Below the pieces are notes generated by a model that ran no database searches, had not been told where the DNA came from, and saw nothing but the letters and a program-made list of their open reading frames with translations. This document shows positions 34,224 through 42,250 of a stretch of 64,000 nt of DNA, piece by piece. Position 1 is the first letter of the stretch, and the number at the start of each line of letters is the position of its first letter. A program made the position numbers and the translations under genes. The stretch lies in contig OX044357.1 in NCBI GenBank assembly GCA_943846675.1, forward strand, positions 434,001 to 498,000. Direction: 5' to 3'. Source of the DNA: UBA987 sp002292105. GTDB lineage: Bacteria > Bacteroidota > Bacteroidia > NS11-12g > UBA9320.

Positions 34224-34895
34224 TTAAAACAATCTGAATCGGATTGGCTGGATGAAGTACGTTTTCACAGGCTTACCACCTTTCATCCCGGGCGTCCAAG
34301 TAGGCATTCCTTTAATCACCCGCTTTGACTCTTCGCCAGCACTTGGGAATAGTTCATTCCCAATAATTTTAATATCCGTTATTTTTCCATTTTCGTCCAC
34401 AATGAACATCACCTTTACGGTGCCTTGTTTTTCAAACTCTTCACAGTCATCAGGATATCTCAAGTTATCGCGTAAATACCGATTTAATGCTTCCATGCCT
34501 CCTGGAAAGGCAGGTTTAACATCAACGCCCATAACAACTTTTGATGTGGTAGGTGTGATTGGCGCAACTGGGGGAGTAGTTACCGGAATTGCAGCAGGGA
34601 TAGCCGGTTCGACTGTGGTTGGCGTTATGATGTCATGTTTTACTAATTTGAGTTTAGCGTTAACAGTGAATGGCTGTGTTTTTTTTGGTCGTGGCTTTTG
34701 TTTTATCAGTTTCGGTTTAGGAAACTTAACACTAACCACTTGCACCCCGTAAACGTCTTCGTCTGGCGTTATCTCAACAATATCACCTACTACGTAATCG
34801 GTTTTATACGTGAAGGCAAAAAGAGTAAGTCCACATGAAATGGCTATACCAATGAAAAAATTTCTGTAACGGTGCTTGTTGAATCCAGCTTTCAT
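34224..34895 (-). CDS. tonB: TonB-type energy transducer
   Basis: 223 residues. An N-terminal membrane anchor (about residues 12-30, NFFIGIAISCGLTLFAFTY) is followed by a proline/lysine-rich spacer (about 55-115, FPKPKLIKQKPRPKK, VTTPPVAPITPTT) and a TonB C-terminal domain (about 125-223: PAFPGGMEALNRYLRDNLRYP, KQGTVKVMFIVDENGKITDIKI, WTPGMKGGKPVKTYFIQPIRFRLF). It should couple inner-membrane proton energy to outer-membrane receptors. It stands alone, with its own terminator, and its upstream region has a LytTR-like repeat pair, so it may be regulated by the nearby two-component system. Confidence 0.9.
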   Translation of the reverse strand: MKAGFNKHRYRNFFIGIAISCGLTLFAFTYKTDYVVGDIVEITPDEDVYGVQVVSVKFPKPKLIKQKPRPKKTQPFTVNAKLKLVKHDIITPTTVEPAIPAAIPVTTPPVAPITPTTSKVVMGVDVKPAFPGGMEALNRYLRDNLRYPDDCEEFEKQGTVKVMFIVDENGKITDIKIIGNELFPSAGEESKRVIKGMPTWTPGMKGGKPVKTYFIQPIRFRLF

Positions 34896-34946
34896 AATAA
34901 TGTTGTTTAAACATCTATACGTAAAGATGGCTCGAGGTAAGTGGTT

Positions 34947-34969
34947 GTTCCTAATTAGTTTTTAGGAAC
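34947..34969. repeat. 8-bp inverted repeat upstream of the TonB-like gene
   Basis: GTTCCTAA (34947-34954) and TTAGGAAC (34962-34969) are perfect inverted repeats around a 7-nt loop. The right arm overlaps one of the LytTR-like direct repeats, so the two signals may be related. No T-run follows, so it does not look like a terminator. Confidence 0.5.
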
Positions 34970-34993
34970 GGAAGGAGAGAAGTGAGGAACGGA
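34964..34993 (-). promoter_or_regulatory. Candidate LytTR binding site, site 1
   Basis: Read on the minus strand, TCCGTTCCT occurs twice (34993-34985 and 34972-34964) with exactly 12 bp between copies, a 21-bp period. Each copy matches 8 of 9 positions of the LytTR repeat consensus [TA][AC][CA]GTTN[AG][TC]. The site ends 69 bp before the TonB-like ATG, a usual distance for an activator site. Confidence 0.65.
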
Positions 34994-35056
34994 GCGTTTT
35001 AATTAAAAATTAAAAATGAAAAGTTGAAAATGAATAATGCTGCTTGGCACATTCAC

Positions 35057-36142
35057 TTATTCTTGGAACAAGTCATTTAAGAAAGCTTCCCAAACGATTC
35101 GATCTTGTTTCGGAAATAGTTCTTTGACCGTATTGAAGGACATATATATGTGGCCATTATCTTCAGAATACCCATATTGCTCTATAGTGAAGTCGAAAAT
35201 AAAATCTCTTCCTTTAACCCATATGACATAGTCGTATCTGTCAAAAAATGACGCTCCGACTAACAAAACAGTATCGACAACAGTTCCATATTCGTCCATA
35301 AGAGAAGTTATTAACTCTCCAGCTAGCTCATTCTCGGGGTCGATGTATGGTTCACCGAGGTTTCTATCTTTAAAAAGACATTCATTAATCGGATAGTTAG
35401 TTTCTTGATTTGTAGCTATCCGGCTCATAATGACCGATGCTACGTGTCGATTAAATGACGCCATTACTTTGGTTTTGTTTTTGAAATCTACATTGTCCGG
35501 GATAAATCTAGTATTTACCTGAATCGATCGTTGAGCTAGTTCAAATGGCAAAGCACTCGAGTCGATTGAATAGTAACGTGATGTGAACAGTCTGAAATCG
35601 CCAAACTGACTGTTTTGAGCAATCACAGCTGTAATAAACGAGATGTCATTTGGGCTCAGAACTGATGGTAAATCGCTCATTTTCAATAGAAACAAGTAGT
35701 TTAAGCCAAGTTGAATGCCAGAGGTCTGTAGCATATATAGTGGACCGATTCCAAAAGGCGAATATGAAATTTGACCATCAGCCACATTGATCTGTGGTTT
35801 GTATGAAATGCGAAATCCTTTAAAATCTTCTTCAGGATTCATTTCTATGTTAATGACAGAATCTATTACGTTATAGGGATCGTCAGGATAATTACCATCT
35901 GATATTTGAACAACTTTTTGATAGCTAAAATACGCACGGATTTCTTTTTGAGTTAAAGTGCGACTAAAGGAGTCGTTGGCAAATACAGGAATTTTTTGTG
36001 CCATAGCTGCCTCAAAAAGTTTAACATTAATTTCATTAATCCTCTTTTGCAGAAATGAATCAACTGCTCCGTCGGTAACAGTTATCTGCGCCGAGATAAG
36101 AAAATAAAGAGAAGATAGAAGCAGGCAAAGAAGTACTTTCAT
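35057..36142 (-). CDS. Secreted protein of unknown function
   Basis: 361 residues from ATG 36142 (MKVLLCLLLSSLYFLISAQ is a signal peptide). An ATG at 36217 would extend it into the moeA end and is rejected. The mature part has ITVTDGAVDSFLQKRINEINVKLFEAAMAQKIPVF, then ISYKPQINVADGQISYSPFGIGPLYML and a C-terminus DYVIWVKGRDFIFDFTIEQYGY. A faint likeness to GldN-type periplasmic gliding proteins was considered but is too weak to claim. It has no lipobox and no T9SS domain, so it is predicted to be periplasmic. It lies 37 bp after moeA on the same strand. Confidence 0.65.
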   Translation of the reverse strand: MKVLLCLLLSSLYFLISAQITVTDGAVDSFLQKRINEINVKLFEAAMAQKIPVFANDSFSRTLTQKEIRAYFSYQKVVQISDGNYPDDPYNVIDSVINIEMNPEEDFKGFRISYKPQINVADGQISYSPFGIGPLYMLQTSGIQLGLNYLFLLKMSDLPSVLSPNDISFITAVIAQNSQFGDFRLFTSRYYSIDSSALPFELAQRSIQVNTRFIPDNVDFKNKTKVMASFNRHVASVIMSRIATNQETNYPINECLFKDRNLGEPYIDPENELAGELITSLMDEYGTVVDTVLLVGASFFDRYDYVIWVKGRDFIFDFTIEQYGYSEDNGHIYMSFNTVKELFPKQDRIVWEAFLNDLFQE

Positions 36143-36179
36143 GCAAACAAATAAAGCAAATATATCGGTGTGCTTTTTG

Positions 36180-37361
36180 TTAAAACCACCAAATAGGATG
36201 AACACTACCTTCTTCAAAGTGTGTTTGATTGGCGGGCAATTCCATAAGCGCGTTCGCCAACGTTAAATTAGCTAAGTCTCCAGAGCCATTTCCTTTTACC
36301 GGTTGTGCAACTAACTTTCCATGATTGTTCTCAACTAGAACTTGCAAAAAGTAGGTGAGGTTCGGTTTAAAAGACACCTCTTCTGCTAAAAAAGCATAGT
36401 GCTGACGCGGATCTTGGTGTAACGATTTTTTGAGCCAAGGCTCAAAAAATCGTTTAGCGCAGGTAAAGGTTGAAACTGGGTTTCCAGGAAACGCAAAAAC
36501 AGAGGTACTTTCTGTAATCCCAAACCAAAAGGGTTTTCCGGGGCGTTGTTCAACTTTGTGAAAATGTTTGACTACTCCTAAGTCAGCTAAAACTTCCGGT
36601 AAGAAATCAAACTTGCCTTTGCTCACTGCGCCACTCATTAGTATGACGTCTTTATCTTTTAATAGCACCCCAATTTTACACGTTATCGCGCTTTTGTCAT
36701 CCGCCAAATGAACCAATTCTGGTTCAATTCCATGCTGTTGGACTAATGCTTTTAAGGTGTGTACGTTACTTTTCCTAATTTGATGTGACAGCGGTGTCTC
36801 ATTGACGTTGACCAATTCGTCTCCGGTACTAACAATGGCAACCTTGGGGTTAGTATATACCGGCACTGTTTGTTTTCCGACTGTTGCCAGTACGCCAATT
36901 TCTGTTGGTGTAATTAGCGAATTTTTAGATATCAGAATGTCTCCCTTTTTTCGATCGGAACCTTGTTTGTGTACATTCTGACCCTGACGTACATCGTCGA
37001 TTGATATTGTTGCGATGCCATTTACAATCGAGAGGTCTTCATAACGAATAACAGAATCTGCATGTCTTGACAGCATTGCACCTGTCATGATTTCAATTGC
37101 ACAACCTCTTTGATTCTCCAAAGCTTTGGCACCAGCAGGCTGAGTTCCCACTATTTTAAATTCTCGTTGCCCCTTTTGGTAATCGTGATATTGGATGCAA
37201 ATGCCGTCCATAGCAACACGATTGAATGGAGGGAAGTCACGGTCCGCAACCACCTCTTCGGCGCAAATTCTGTTTAGAGCCGTGTGTAAACCTACAACTT
37301 CGATTGTCGGTTTAAATAACCTTCCATTTATTATATCTGAAGCTTCGTTAACTGATATCAT
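36180..37361 (-). CDS. moeA: Molybdopterin molybdenumtransferase MoeA
   Basis: 393 residues, near the usual 400. MoeA inserts molybdate into adenylated molybdopterin. Motifs: ADRDFPPFNRVAMDGICI near residue 40, the molybdate/MPT region GAMLSRHADSVIRYED, VAIVSTGDELV, SGAVSKGKFDFLPEVL and FAFPGNPVSTFTCAKRFFEPWL. Its ATG overlaps the moaA stop (TAATG), so the two are translationally coupled. No separate MogA/MoaB was seen in the window. Confidence 0.95.
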   Translation of the reverse strand: MISVNEASDIINGRLFKPTIEVVGLHTALNRICAEEVVADRDFPPFNRVAMDGICIQYHDYQKGQREFKIVGTQPAGAKALENQRGCAIEIMTGAMLSRHADSVIRYEDLSIVNGIATISIDDVRQGQNVHKQGSDRKKGDILISKNSLITPTEIGVLATVGKQTVPVYTNPKVAIVSTGDELVNVNETPLSHQIRKSNVHTLKALVQQHGIEPELVHLADDKSAITCKIGVLLKDKDVILMSGAVSKGKFDFLPEVLADLGVVKHFHKVEQRPGKPFWFGITESTSVFAFPGNPVSTFTCAKRFFEPWLKKSLHQDPRQHYAFLAEEVSFKPNLTYFLQVLVENNHGKLVAQPVKGNGSGDLANLTLANALMELPANQTHFEEGSVHPIWWF

Positions 37362-38344
37362 TACCCACCAATTGTTGCCATGCTTTCAGAAATAGTCGAG
37401 AACCGTGACCGTTCAGCAGCAATTCCATCCACTGGTTTGTTTGCTACCGCATGTTTTATGGCTTGGGTTATTTCCTCATCGGAACTTCCATCGCGCAAAA
37501 GACCTCTTAGATCAAGGTCATTTTTTCCATACAAACAAGTTTTCATTTGGCCTGTAGGTGTTACCCTCAAACGATTGCAACTTCCACAAAACGTTCTGGA
37601 ATAGGACGCGATAATGCCAACATCACCCTTCCATCCTTCGACGGTGTAATTTTGACTAGTCGAGCCGTGTTCAAATGGTTTTGACGTAAGGTTTGGGAGT
37701 GATGTTTTCAGCTTTTCTAAAATGTCGTGATGCGTCATGAACTGGGTCTTCATTTCATTCAGACCGTTAAAAGGCATTTCTTCTAAAAAACGTACTTGTA
37801 TGTTGCGATGTTCAGCAAGTTGAGCCATAGGCACGATGTCGGCCTCGTTAGAACCCTTGGTTACCACCATGTTGATTTTTATGCGAACATCGCTCTGATA
37901 AAACGCATTCATTGACGCTAAAACATTGTCGAGCTGATCTCTTTTTGTGATGTCAATAAACTTCTGCCTATCCAAGGTATCCAAACTTATATTTACGCTT
38001 TTCAGGCCTGCGTTAACCAATCTTTCAACATGAGACAAAGTTGTGGTGGCGTTTGTTGTTAGATAAAAGCCATCCATAATTTGCTGTGCTTTAATTTCTT
38101 CTAAAAATTCCAATATACCCTTCCTAACCAGAGGCTCACCTCCAGTAATCCTAAGTTTAGATACGTCAAGTGATTTGAAAACTTTTAGCAATCGAAGCAT
38201 TTCTTCGTAAGACAACAAATCATCTCTTGAGACGAAGTCAATACCCGACTGAGGCATGCAATATGTGCAACGTAAGTTACATCGGTCAGTGATGGCCAAC
38301 CGAACATAATTTATGGTTCTACCATGTGAATCTATCAAAGCCAT
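37361..38344 (-). CDS. moaA: GTP 3',8-cyclase MoaA (radical SAM)
   Basis: 327 residues. MoaA and MoaC convert GTP to cyclic pyranopterin monophosphate. The radical-SAM cluster motif CNLRCTYC appears at about residue 22, the SAM motif GGEPLVRKG near residue 68, and the C-terminal second 4Fe-4S motif CGSCNRLRVTPTGQMKTC near 255. The protein ends in IGG, matching the conserved GG tail inserted in the active site. Transcribed after the small DUF7009-like gene with the stop and start directly adjacent, then moeA. Confidence 0.97.
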   Translation of the reverse strand: MALIDSHGRTINYVRLAITDRCNLRCTYCMPQSGIDFVSRDDLLSYEEMLRLLKVFKSLDVSKLRITGGEPLVRKGILEFLEEIKAQQIMDGFYLTTNATTTLSHVERLVNAGLKSVNISLDTLDRQKFIDITKRDQLDNVLASMNAFYQSDVRIKINMVVTKGSNEADIVPMAQLAEHRNIQVRFLEEMPFNGLNEMKTQFMTHHDILEKLKTSLPNLTSKPFEHGSTSQNYTVEGWKGDVGIIASYSRTFCGSCNRLRVTPTGQMKTCLYGKNDLDLRGLLRDGSSDEEITQAIKHAVANKPVDGIAAERSRFSTISESMATIGG

Positions 38345-38704
38345 TTAACAAACAGTATTTGGGTTTTGAAACATGTCCGACTCATCTTCACCAGTTCTAA
38401 CAGTCAAGCATTGGAAATCTTTTTCTATTAAAATTGAAGGCTTGACATCATCAGAAGAGGTAATGCCTACTTGATCAGAATTTGCCCAAGTGTTCGCAAG
38501 ATTGTCATTTATTGAAATCCGAATTTGACTTCCCTGTAGATTTGCCTTAACTGCTGTCGGTTCCGTGTGAGATTCAAGCAAATAACTAAAAACCGAATCA
38601 TTAAAATGAGTGTTTTCAAGCACAGCGTTCCCGGCCCCTATTTTCGCAACATCTGTCTGACTTAATCGCAGTCTTATACTATCTCCTTTTATCCGAATTT
38701 TCAT
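38345..38704 (-). CDS. Small conserved protein of the moaA operon (DUF7009-like)
   Basis: 119 residues from ATG 38704 (MKIRIKGDSIRLRL); an ATG 12 nt upstream is possible but less like the family. I recall proteins with the same start and the same C-terminal IEKDFQCLTVRTGEDESDMFQNP beside moaA in other Bacteroidota, annotated as DUF7009; this is memory, not a search result. No cofactor motif or signal peptide. Its stop touches the moaA ATG. A TATCTTTG box at 38714-38721 is the probable promoter for the three-gene operon. Confidence 0.75.
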   Translation of the reverse strand: MKIRIKGDSIRLRLSQTDVAKIGAGNAVLENTHFNDSVFSYLLESHTEPTAVKANLQGSQIRISINDNLANTWANSDQVGITSSDDVKPSILIEKDFQCLTVRTGEDESDMFQNPNTVC

Positions 38705-38713
38705 ATGAAGAAT

Positions 38714-38721
38714 CAAAGATA
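38714..38721 (-). promoter_or_regulatory. -7 promoter box of the DUF7009-moaA-moeA operon
   Basis: TATCTTTG on the minus strand matches TAnnTTTG and ends 9 nt before the ATG at 38704. No clear -33 element is seen. It supports the start chosen for the small gene. Confidence 0.5.
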
Positions 38722-38773
38722 GAACAATTCATAGTGAAAGGCGTCGTCTGTAATCATGTGACAAATAAAATCG

Positions 38774-38781
38774 TACTTTTG
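38774..38781 (+). promoter_or_regulatory. -7 promoter box of the T9SS gene at 38802
   Basis: TACTTTTG matches TAnnTTTG, 20 nt before the ATG. It overlaps an 18-of-20-position palindrome (38775-38794), so the promoter may be controlled by a dimeric regulator. Confidence 0.5.
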
Positions 38782-38794
38782 GTGTACCGAAAGT
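38775..38794. repeat. 20-bp imperfect palindrome over the promoter of the gene at 38802
   Basis: ACTTTTGGT (38775-38783) and ACCGAAAGT (38786-38794) are inverted with one mismatch in nine, around GT. It covers the -7 box and the predicted transcription start. Confidence 0.45.
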
Positions 38795-38801
38795 CAAGCA
38801 A

Positions 38802-39638
38802 ATGAAAAAAGTAGCCACAGTAATTATATGTTTTTTATTTAGTTCCCAAGTGTTTGCACAAGACACGCTTCAAGCCAAATTTAGTGTTGTTGATGTGTGC
38901 GATGGTGTGGAAGCCGTATTTACGAATACGAGCAAGGTTCCTGTTAAATTTGGAGGAGCGAACTATTTCTGGTTTTTTGGGGATGGGACAACGTCAACAG
39001 ATCAATTTCCAAAACACACTTTTACAAAAACGAAACCAGGTGAAGAAGAGCGATTTGAAGTAAAATTAGTCATCCAGTCAAAATCAATACCCTCAGAAAA
39101 GGATAGTACTTCTTCATTCATAACGATATATCCAAACCCTGATGCCAGTTTTACTTGGGATGTAGACAATAAGGGGAATACACAGGATGTAATTATCGCT
39201 TCACAAGCGACCACGGACGCAACCAATTTTTACCAATGGAATTTAGCGGGGGTTGTCAAGAGTAACGACATTACACCTAAGTTTCTTTATGCGGAAGTCC
39301 AGCCTTATTTAGATGGCAAAAATTACGATTTCACCTTGTTGGTTCGCACCGTAGATATGTGTGAATCAACATACAAAACCACTTTTAATTATAATCCTTT
39401 GTCTGTTGAAGAGGTGACGCATGAACCTCAATTACTTTACCCAAACCCTATACAGAATGGGATGGTCAATTTTTCGAAAATGGTGTCTAAGGTTGAAATC
39501 CGCAATTACGCTGGACAAGTGATTTTTGTTCATGAAGGGTTTACTAACCAAGTAAAATTTGATGGAATCGCAGGATTGTATTCGGTGACTGCAAACTATA
39601 ACGGCACCTTGTTGTCACAGAAATTGGTAGTTGAGTAA
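38802..39638 (+). CDS. T9SS-secreted PKD-domain protein
   Basis: 278 residues. A signal peptide (about 1-19, ending VFAQ) precedes a PKD domain (about 25-110: FWFFGDGTTSTDQFPKHTFTK), a second PKD-like half (about 110-200: ASFTWDVDNKGNTQDV) and a type A T9SS sorting domain (LLYPNPIQNGMVNF, AGLYSVTANY, QKLVVE). No catalytic residues. It begins a plus-strand run leading to gldH. Surface or adhesin role inferred. Confidence 0.82.
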   Translation: MKKVATVIICFLFSSQVFAQDTLQAKFSVVDVCDGVEAVFTNTSKVPVKFGGANYFWFFGDGTTSTDQFPKHTFTKTKPGEEERFEVKLVIQSKSIPSEKDSTSSFITIYPNPDASFTWDVDNKGNTQDVIIASQATTDATNFYQWNLAGVVKSNDITPKFLYAEVQPYLDGKNYDFTLLVRTVDMCESTYKTTFNYNPLSVEEVTHEPQLLYPNPIQNGMVNFSKMVSKVEIRNYAGQVIFVHEGFTNQVKFDGIAGLYSVTANYNGTLLSQKLVVE

Positions 39639-39646
39639 GTTTTTTT

Positions 39647-39685
39647 TTGATTGCTATTACGGCGCTGCGGAATAAATTAACTTTG
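39647..39685 (+). promoter_or_regulatory. Promoter of gldH
   Basis: TTG (39651-39653) is followed after 24 bp by TAACTTTG (39678-39685), the Bacteroidota -33/-7 pattern with a long spacer. It places the transcription start near 39690, which supports the gldH ATG at 39701 over any upstream start. Confidence 0.5.
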
Positions 39686-39700
39686 ACCCCTCAGAATAGG

Positions 39701-40195
39701 ATGGGTAGTACAGTGAATTTTCAAAACTCTTATCTAATAGTATTTGCGGCACTCGTATTAAGCTTAGGTGCATGCGATAAATCTACATGTTATAACGAGT
39801 CTTCGGCTCTTGAGGGGGCTGTATGGGAAGAAACAGACACCTTGATGGCTTCATTTCAGGTAACCGATAGCCAGCATTATCACAACATATTCGTCTTAGC
39901 CAGATTTAATTCGTTGTATCCGTACAGCAATATTTATTTTAAAGTTATGCTTACCGGACCTAAGGGAATGAAGATGACGGAAATAAAGAGTTTTGATATT
40001 ACCGATAAATCAGGAAAATGGTTAGGTGGGGGATTTGGTGATTTGCATAGCTACGAACTCCCTATTTTCATGGATTTAGCACTAAAACAATTTGGTAAGT
40101 ATAAGGTTAAAGTAGTTCCATACATGCGGAAAGAATCGCTTGAAGGGATACACAATCACGGAATAAAAGTAAGTAAAGGCAAAGAAATATTTTAG
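39701..40195 (+). CDS. gldH: Gliding motility lipoprotein GldH
   Basis: 164 residues from ATG 39701; longer readings cross the promoter. A signal sequence ends in a lipobox LSLGAC (Cys25). The mature part contains NSLYPYSNIYFKVML and GKWLGGGFGDLHSYELPIFMDLALKQFGKYKVKVVPYMRKESLEGIHNHGIKV, matching the GldH signature of YPYSN, GKWLGxG and GIxxxGI. GldH is an outer-membrane lipoprotein needed for gliding and linked to the T9SS in Flavobacteriia. No other gld gene is in the window. Confidence 0.85.
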   Translation: MGSTVNFQNSYLIVFAALVLSLGACDKSTCYNESSALEGAVWEETDTLMASFQVTDSQHYHNIFVLARFNSLYPYSNIYFKVMLTGPKGMKMTEIKSFDITDKSGKWLGGGFGDLHSYELPIFMDLALKQFGKYKVKVVPYMRKESLEGIHNHGIKVSKGKEIF

Positions 40196-40198
40196 AAG

Positions 40199-41590
40199 AT
40201 GAAATACGATGTAATCATAATTGGATCCGGCCCTGGAGGCTACGTATGTGCAATTCGTTGTGCGCAGTTGGGCATGAAGACTGCAATCGTTGAAAAGTAT
40301 AGTACTCTAGGTGGAACCTGTTTGAATGTTGGATGTATTCCTTCAAAAGCGTTGTTAGACAGTTCTCATCAATATCACGATGCAGTACATAAGTTTGAGG
40401 CACACGGGATAAATGTTGGCACGCCGAAAATTGATTTCGCCAAAATGATCGGACGCAAACAAGGTGTAGTCGATCAAATGACCAAAGGCGTTGATTTCTT
40501 AATGAAGAAGAATAAAATCGACGTGTTTACAGGAAAGGGTAGTTTCGAAAGTGCGACCAAGGTAAAAGTTTCTGGCGACGAAGAAACGATTCTCGAAGGG
40601 TCAAATATCATAATCGCGACAGGAAGCAAACCAGCTTCTTTGCCCGGAATGGAAATCGACAAAAAGCGTATAATTTCATCTACCGAAGCCCTAAGTTTAA
40701 AAGAAATTCCTAAACATTTGATCGTTATTGGTGGTGGGGTTATTGGTATGGAATTGGGCTCTGTGTACAAGCGATTAGGCGCAGAAGTGTCTGTTGTTGA
40801 ATATGCACCAAGTATTATCCCCACAATGGATGCCGGTTTGGGTAAAGAATTGGCACGGGTAATGAAAAAGGAAAAAATGAAATTTCACCTTGGTCATAAA
40901 GTAACTTCGGTAACAAGCAAAGGAAAGGTTGTGACTGTTAAAGCCGAAGGGAAAAAAGGTGAAGTGGTGCTAGAAGGAGACTACTGTCTGGTTTCTGTTG
41001 GTAGACGACCATATACAGATGGACTGGGCCTTGATAAAGCTGGTGTTAAGATGGATGACCGCGGTCGTGTGGAGGTCAACGAACACTTACAAACAAACGT
41101 TTCCAATATTTATGCTATTGGAGATGTGGTTAAAGGAGCAATGCTTGCACATAAAGCTGAGGAAGAAGGTGTTTTGGTTGCCGAACAACTTGCAGGTGAA
41201 AAACCGCATATCGACTATAATTTGATTCCAGGTGTTGTCTATACATGGCCAGAAGTGGCTTCTGTTGGTAAAACAGAAGAAGAGCTAAAAGCGGCAGGAA
41301 TTGAGTACAAAGCAGGTCAATTTCCATTTAGAGCAAACGGACGAGCCGTTGCAGGTATGGATTTGGACGGTTTTGTTAAAATATTGGCAGATGCCGAGAC
41401 AGATGAGGTGTTGGGCGCACATATGATTGGGGCTAGGGCCGCAGATATGATTGCTGAAGTTGCAGTAGCGATGGAGTTTAGAGCTAGTGCCGAAGATATC
41501 GCTAGAACGTGCCACGCACATCCTACAACGTCCGAAGTAACTAAGGAAGCTGCACTTGCAGCGACAGACAATAGAGCAATTCATTCTTAA
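40199..41590 (+). CDS. lpdA: Dihydrolipoyl dehydrogenase (E3)
   Basis: 463 residues. FAD-binding GSGPGGYVCAIRCAQLG at the start, the redox disulfide in GGTCLNVGCIPSKALL, NAD loop VIGGGVIGMELGSVYKRLGAEV, IYAIGDVV, and the C-terminal active base in CHAHPTTSEV. E3 serves the 2-oxoglutarate and pyruvate dehydrogenase complexes and glycine cleavage. It starts 3 bp after gldH, with no dehydrogenase E1 or E2 genes beside it; sucB is 28 kb away. Confidence 0.96.
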   Translation: MKYDVIIIGSGPGGYVCAIRCAQLGMKTAIVEKYSTLGGTCLNVGCIPSKALLDSSHQYHDAVHKFEAHGINVGTPKIDFAKMIGRKQGVVDQMTKGVDFLMKKNKIDVFTGKGSFESATKVKVSGDEETILEGSNIIIATGSKPASLPGMEIDKKRIISSTEALSLKEIPKHLIVIGGGVIGMELGSVYKRLGAEVSVVEYAPSIIPTMDAGLGKELARVMKKEKMKFHLGHKVTSVTSKGKVVTVKAEGKKGEVVLEGDYCLVSVGRRPYTDGLGLDKAGVKMDDRGRVEVNEHLQTNVSNIYAIGDVVKGAMLAHKAEEEGVLVAEQLAGEKPHIDYNLIPGVVYTWPEVASVGKTEEELKAAGIEYKAGQFPFRANGRAVAGMDLDGFVKILADAETDEVLGAHMIGARAADMIAEVAVAMEFRASAEDIARTCHAHPTTSEVTKEAALAATDNRAIHS

Positions 41591-41593
41591 ACA

Positions 41594-42220
41594 ATGCGGT
41601 TAAGGCTACAGACAATCACACTGAGTTTACTTTTGGTGTCTTGTCATTTTGCCTTTGGCCAAAGTAGTTTTAAACGTGCTGGAGATTATTATGCACTACA
41701 GGTTGGAAACGAACTTGTCACCTCCTATATATTTACAGAAGTGTCTGAATTTTATGAAGGCAAAGCCTGGGTTAATAAAGGCAACCTGTATGGATACATT
41801 GACACATTAGGCCGGTCGGTAACAGATTTTGTATACGCTGACGTTGATCGTTTTGTAGATGGGTTTGCGGCAGTGAGTCGAGACACGCAAGACGGAGACT
41901 ACGGATTTGTAAATCATGTTGGTCAAGAAATTTGTACGCTAAAATATAGTCGTGTAAAATCATTTGAGAACGGTTTTGCCGCGGTTCAATCAGATTCGAA
42001 TTGGACATTAATTGATACCTCTGGTTCTGAAATGATGATACCTGTCTTTGATTATCCACCAAAGGTGGTTTCTGAACGATTTGTTATTGTTGTGAAAGCG
42101 TCTAAATGGGGCGTGATTGATTCGGAGAATAGCGAGCAATATCCGTTCATTTACGATTTGATTACTGCAGATGGACTTGCATATCTGGCGAATAAAAAAG
42201 TGTACTTAGGTTTGTTATAG
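41594..42220 (+). CDS. Secreted WG-repeat protein
   Basis: 208 residues. Signal peptide (about 1-22, ending FAFGQ), then WG-type repeats of about 45 residues: KAWVNKGNLYGYIDTLGRSV, GFAAVSRDTQDGDYGFVNHVG and FVIVVKASKWGVIDSENSE, each with a YDxI-like follow-on. WG repeats are a common non-catalytic scaffold in Bacteroidota; no function can be assigned. It starts 3 bp after lpdA, and the kynU promoter overlaps its last codons. Confidence 0.8.
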   Translation: MRLRLQTITLSLLLVSCHFAFGQSSFKRAGDYYALQVGNELVTSYIFTEVSEFYEGKAWVNKGNLYGYIDTLGRSVTDFVYADVDRFVDGFAAVSRDTQDGDYGFVNHVGQEICTLKYSRVKSFENGFAAVQSDSNWTLIDTSGSEMMIPVFDYPPKVVSERFVIVVKASKWGVIDSENSEQYPFIYDLITADGLAYLANKKVYLGLL

Positions 42221-42246
42221 TCCATTGAGTGCATTGGTTACCTTTG
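42212..42246 (+). promoter_or_regulatory. Promoter of kynU
   Basis: TTG (42212-42214) is followed after 24 bp by TACCTTTG (42239-42246). The box ends 4 nt before the kynU ATG, so transcription should start at or next to the ATG and the mRNA may be leaderless. Confidence 0.55.
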
Positions 42247-42250
42247 CCCC

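Noticed and set aside
34252..34752. A 166-residue plus-strand frame opposite the TonB-like gene
   Set aside because: TonB C-terminal domain on the minus strand is clear, and the plus frame has no recognisable features.
34981..35040. A-rich tandem TTAAAAATTAAAAATGAAAA as a repeat array or CRISPR leader
   Set aside because: Only short, irregular AT-rich repetition; no spacers and no cas genes in the window.
35057..36142. Possible GldN homolog
   Set aside because: Only a short stretch is loosely similar and no gld genes are adjacent.
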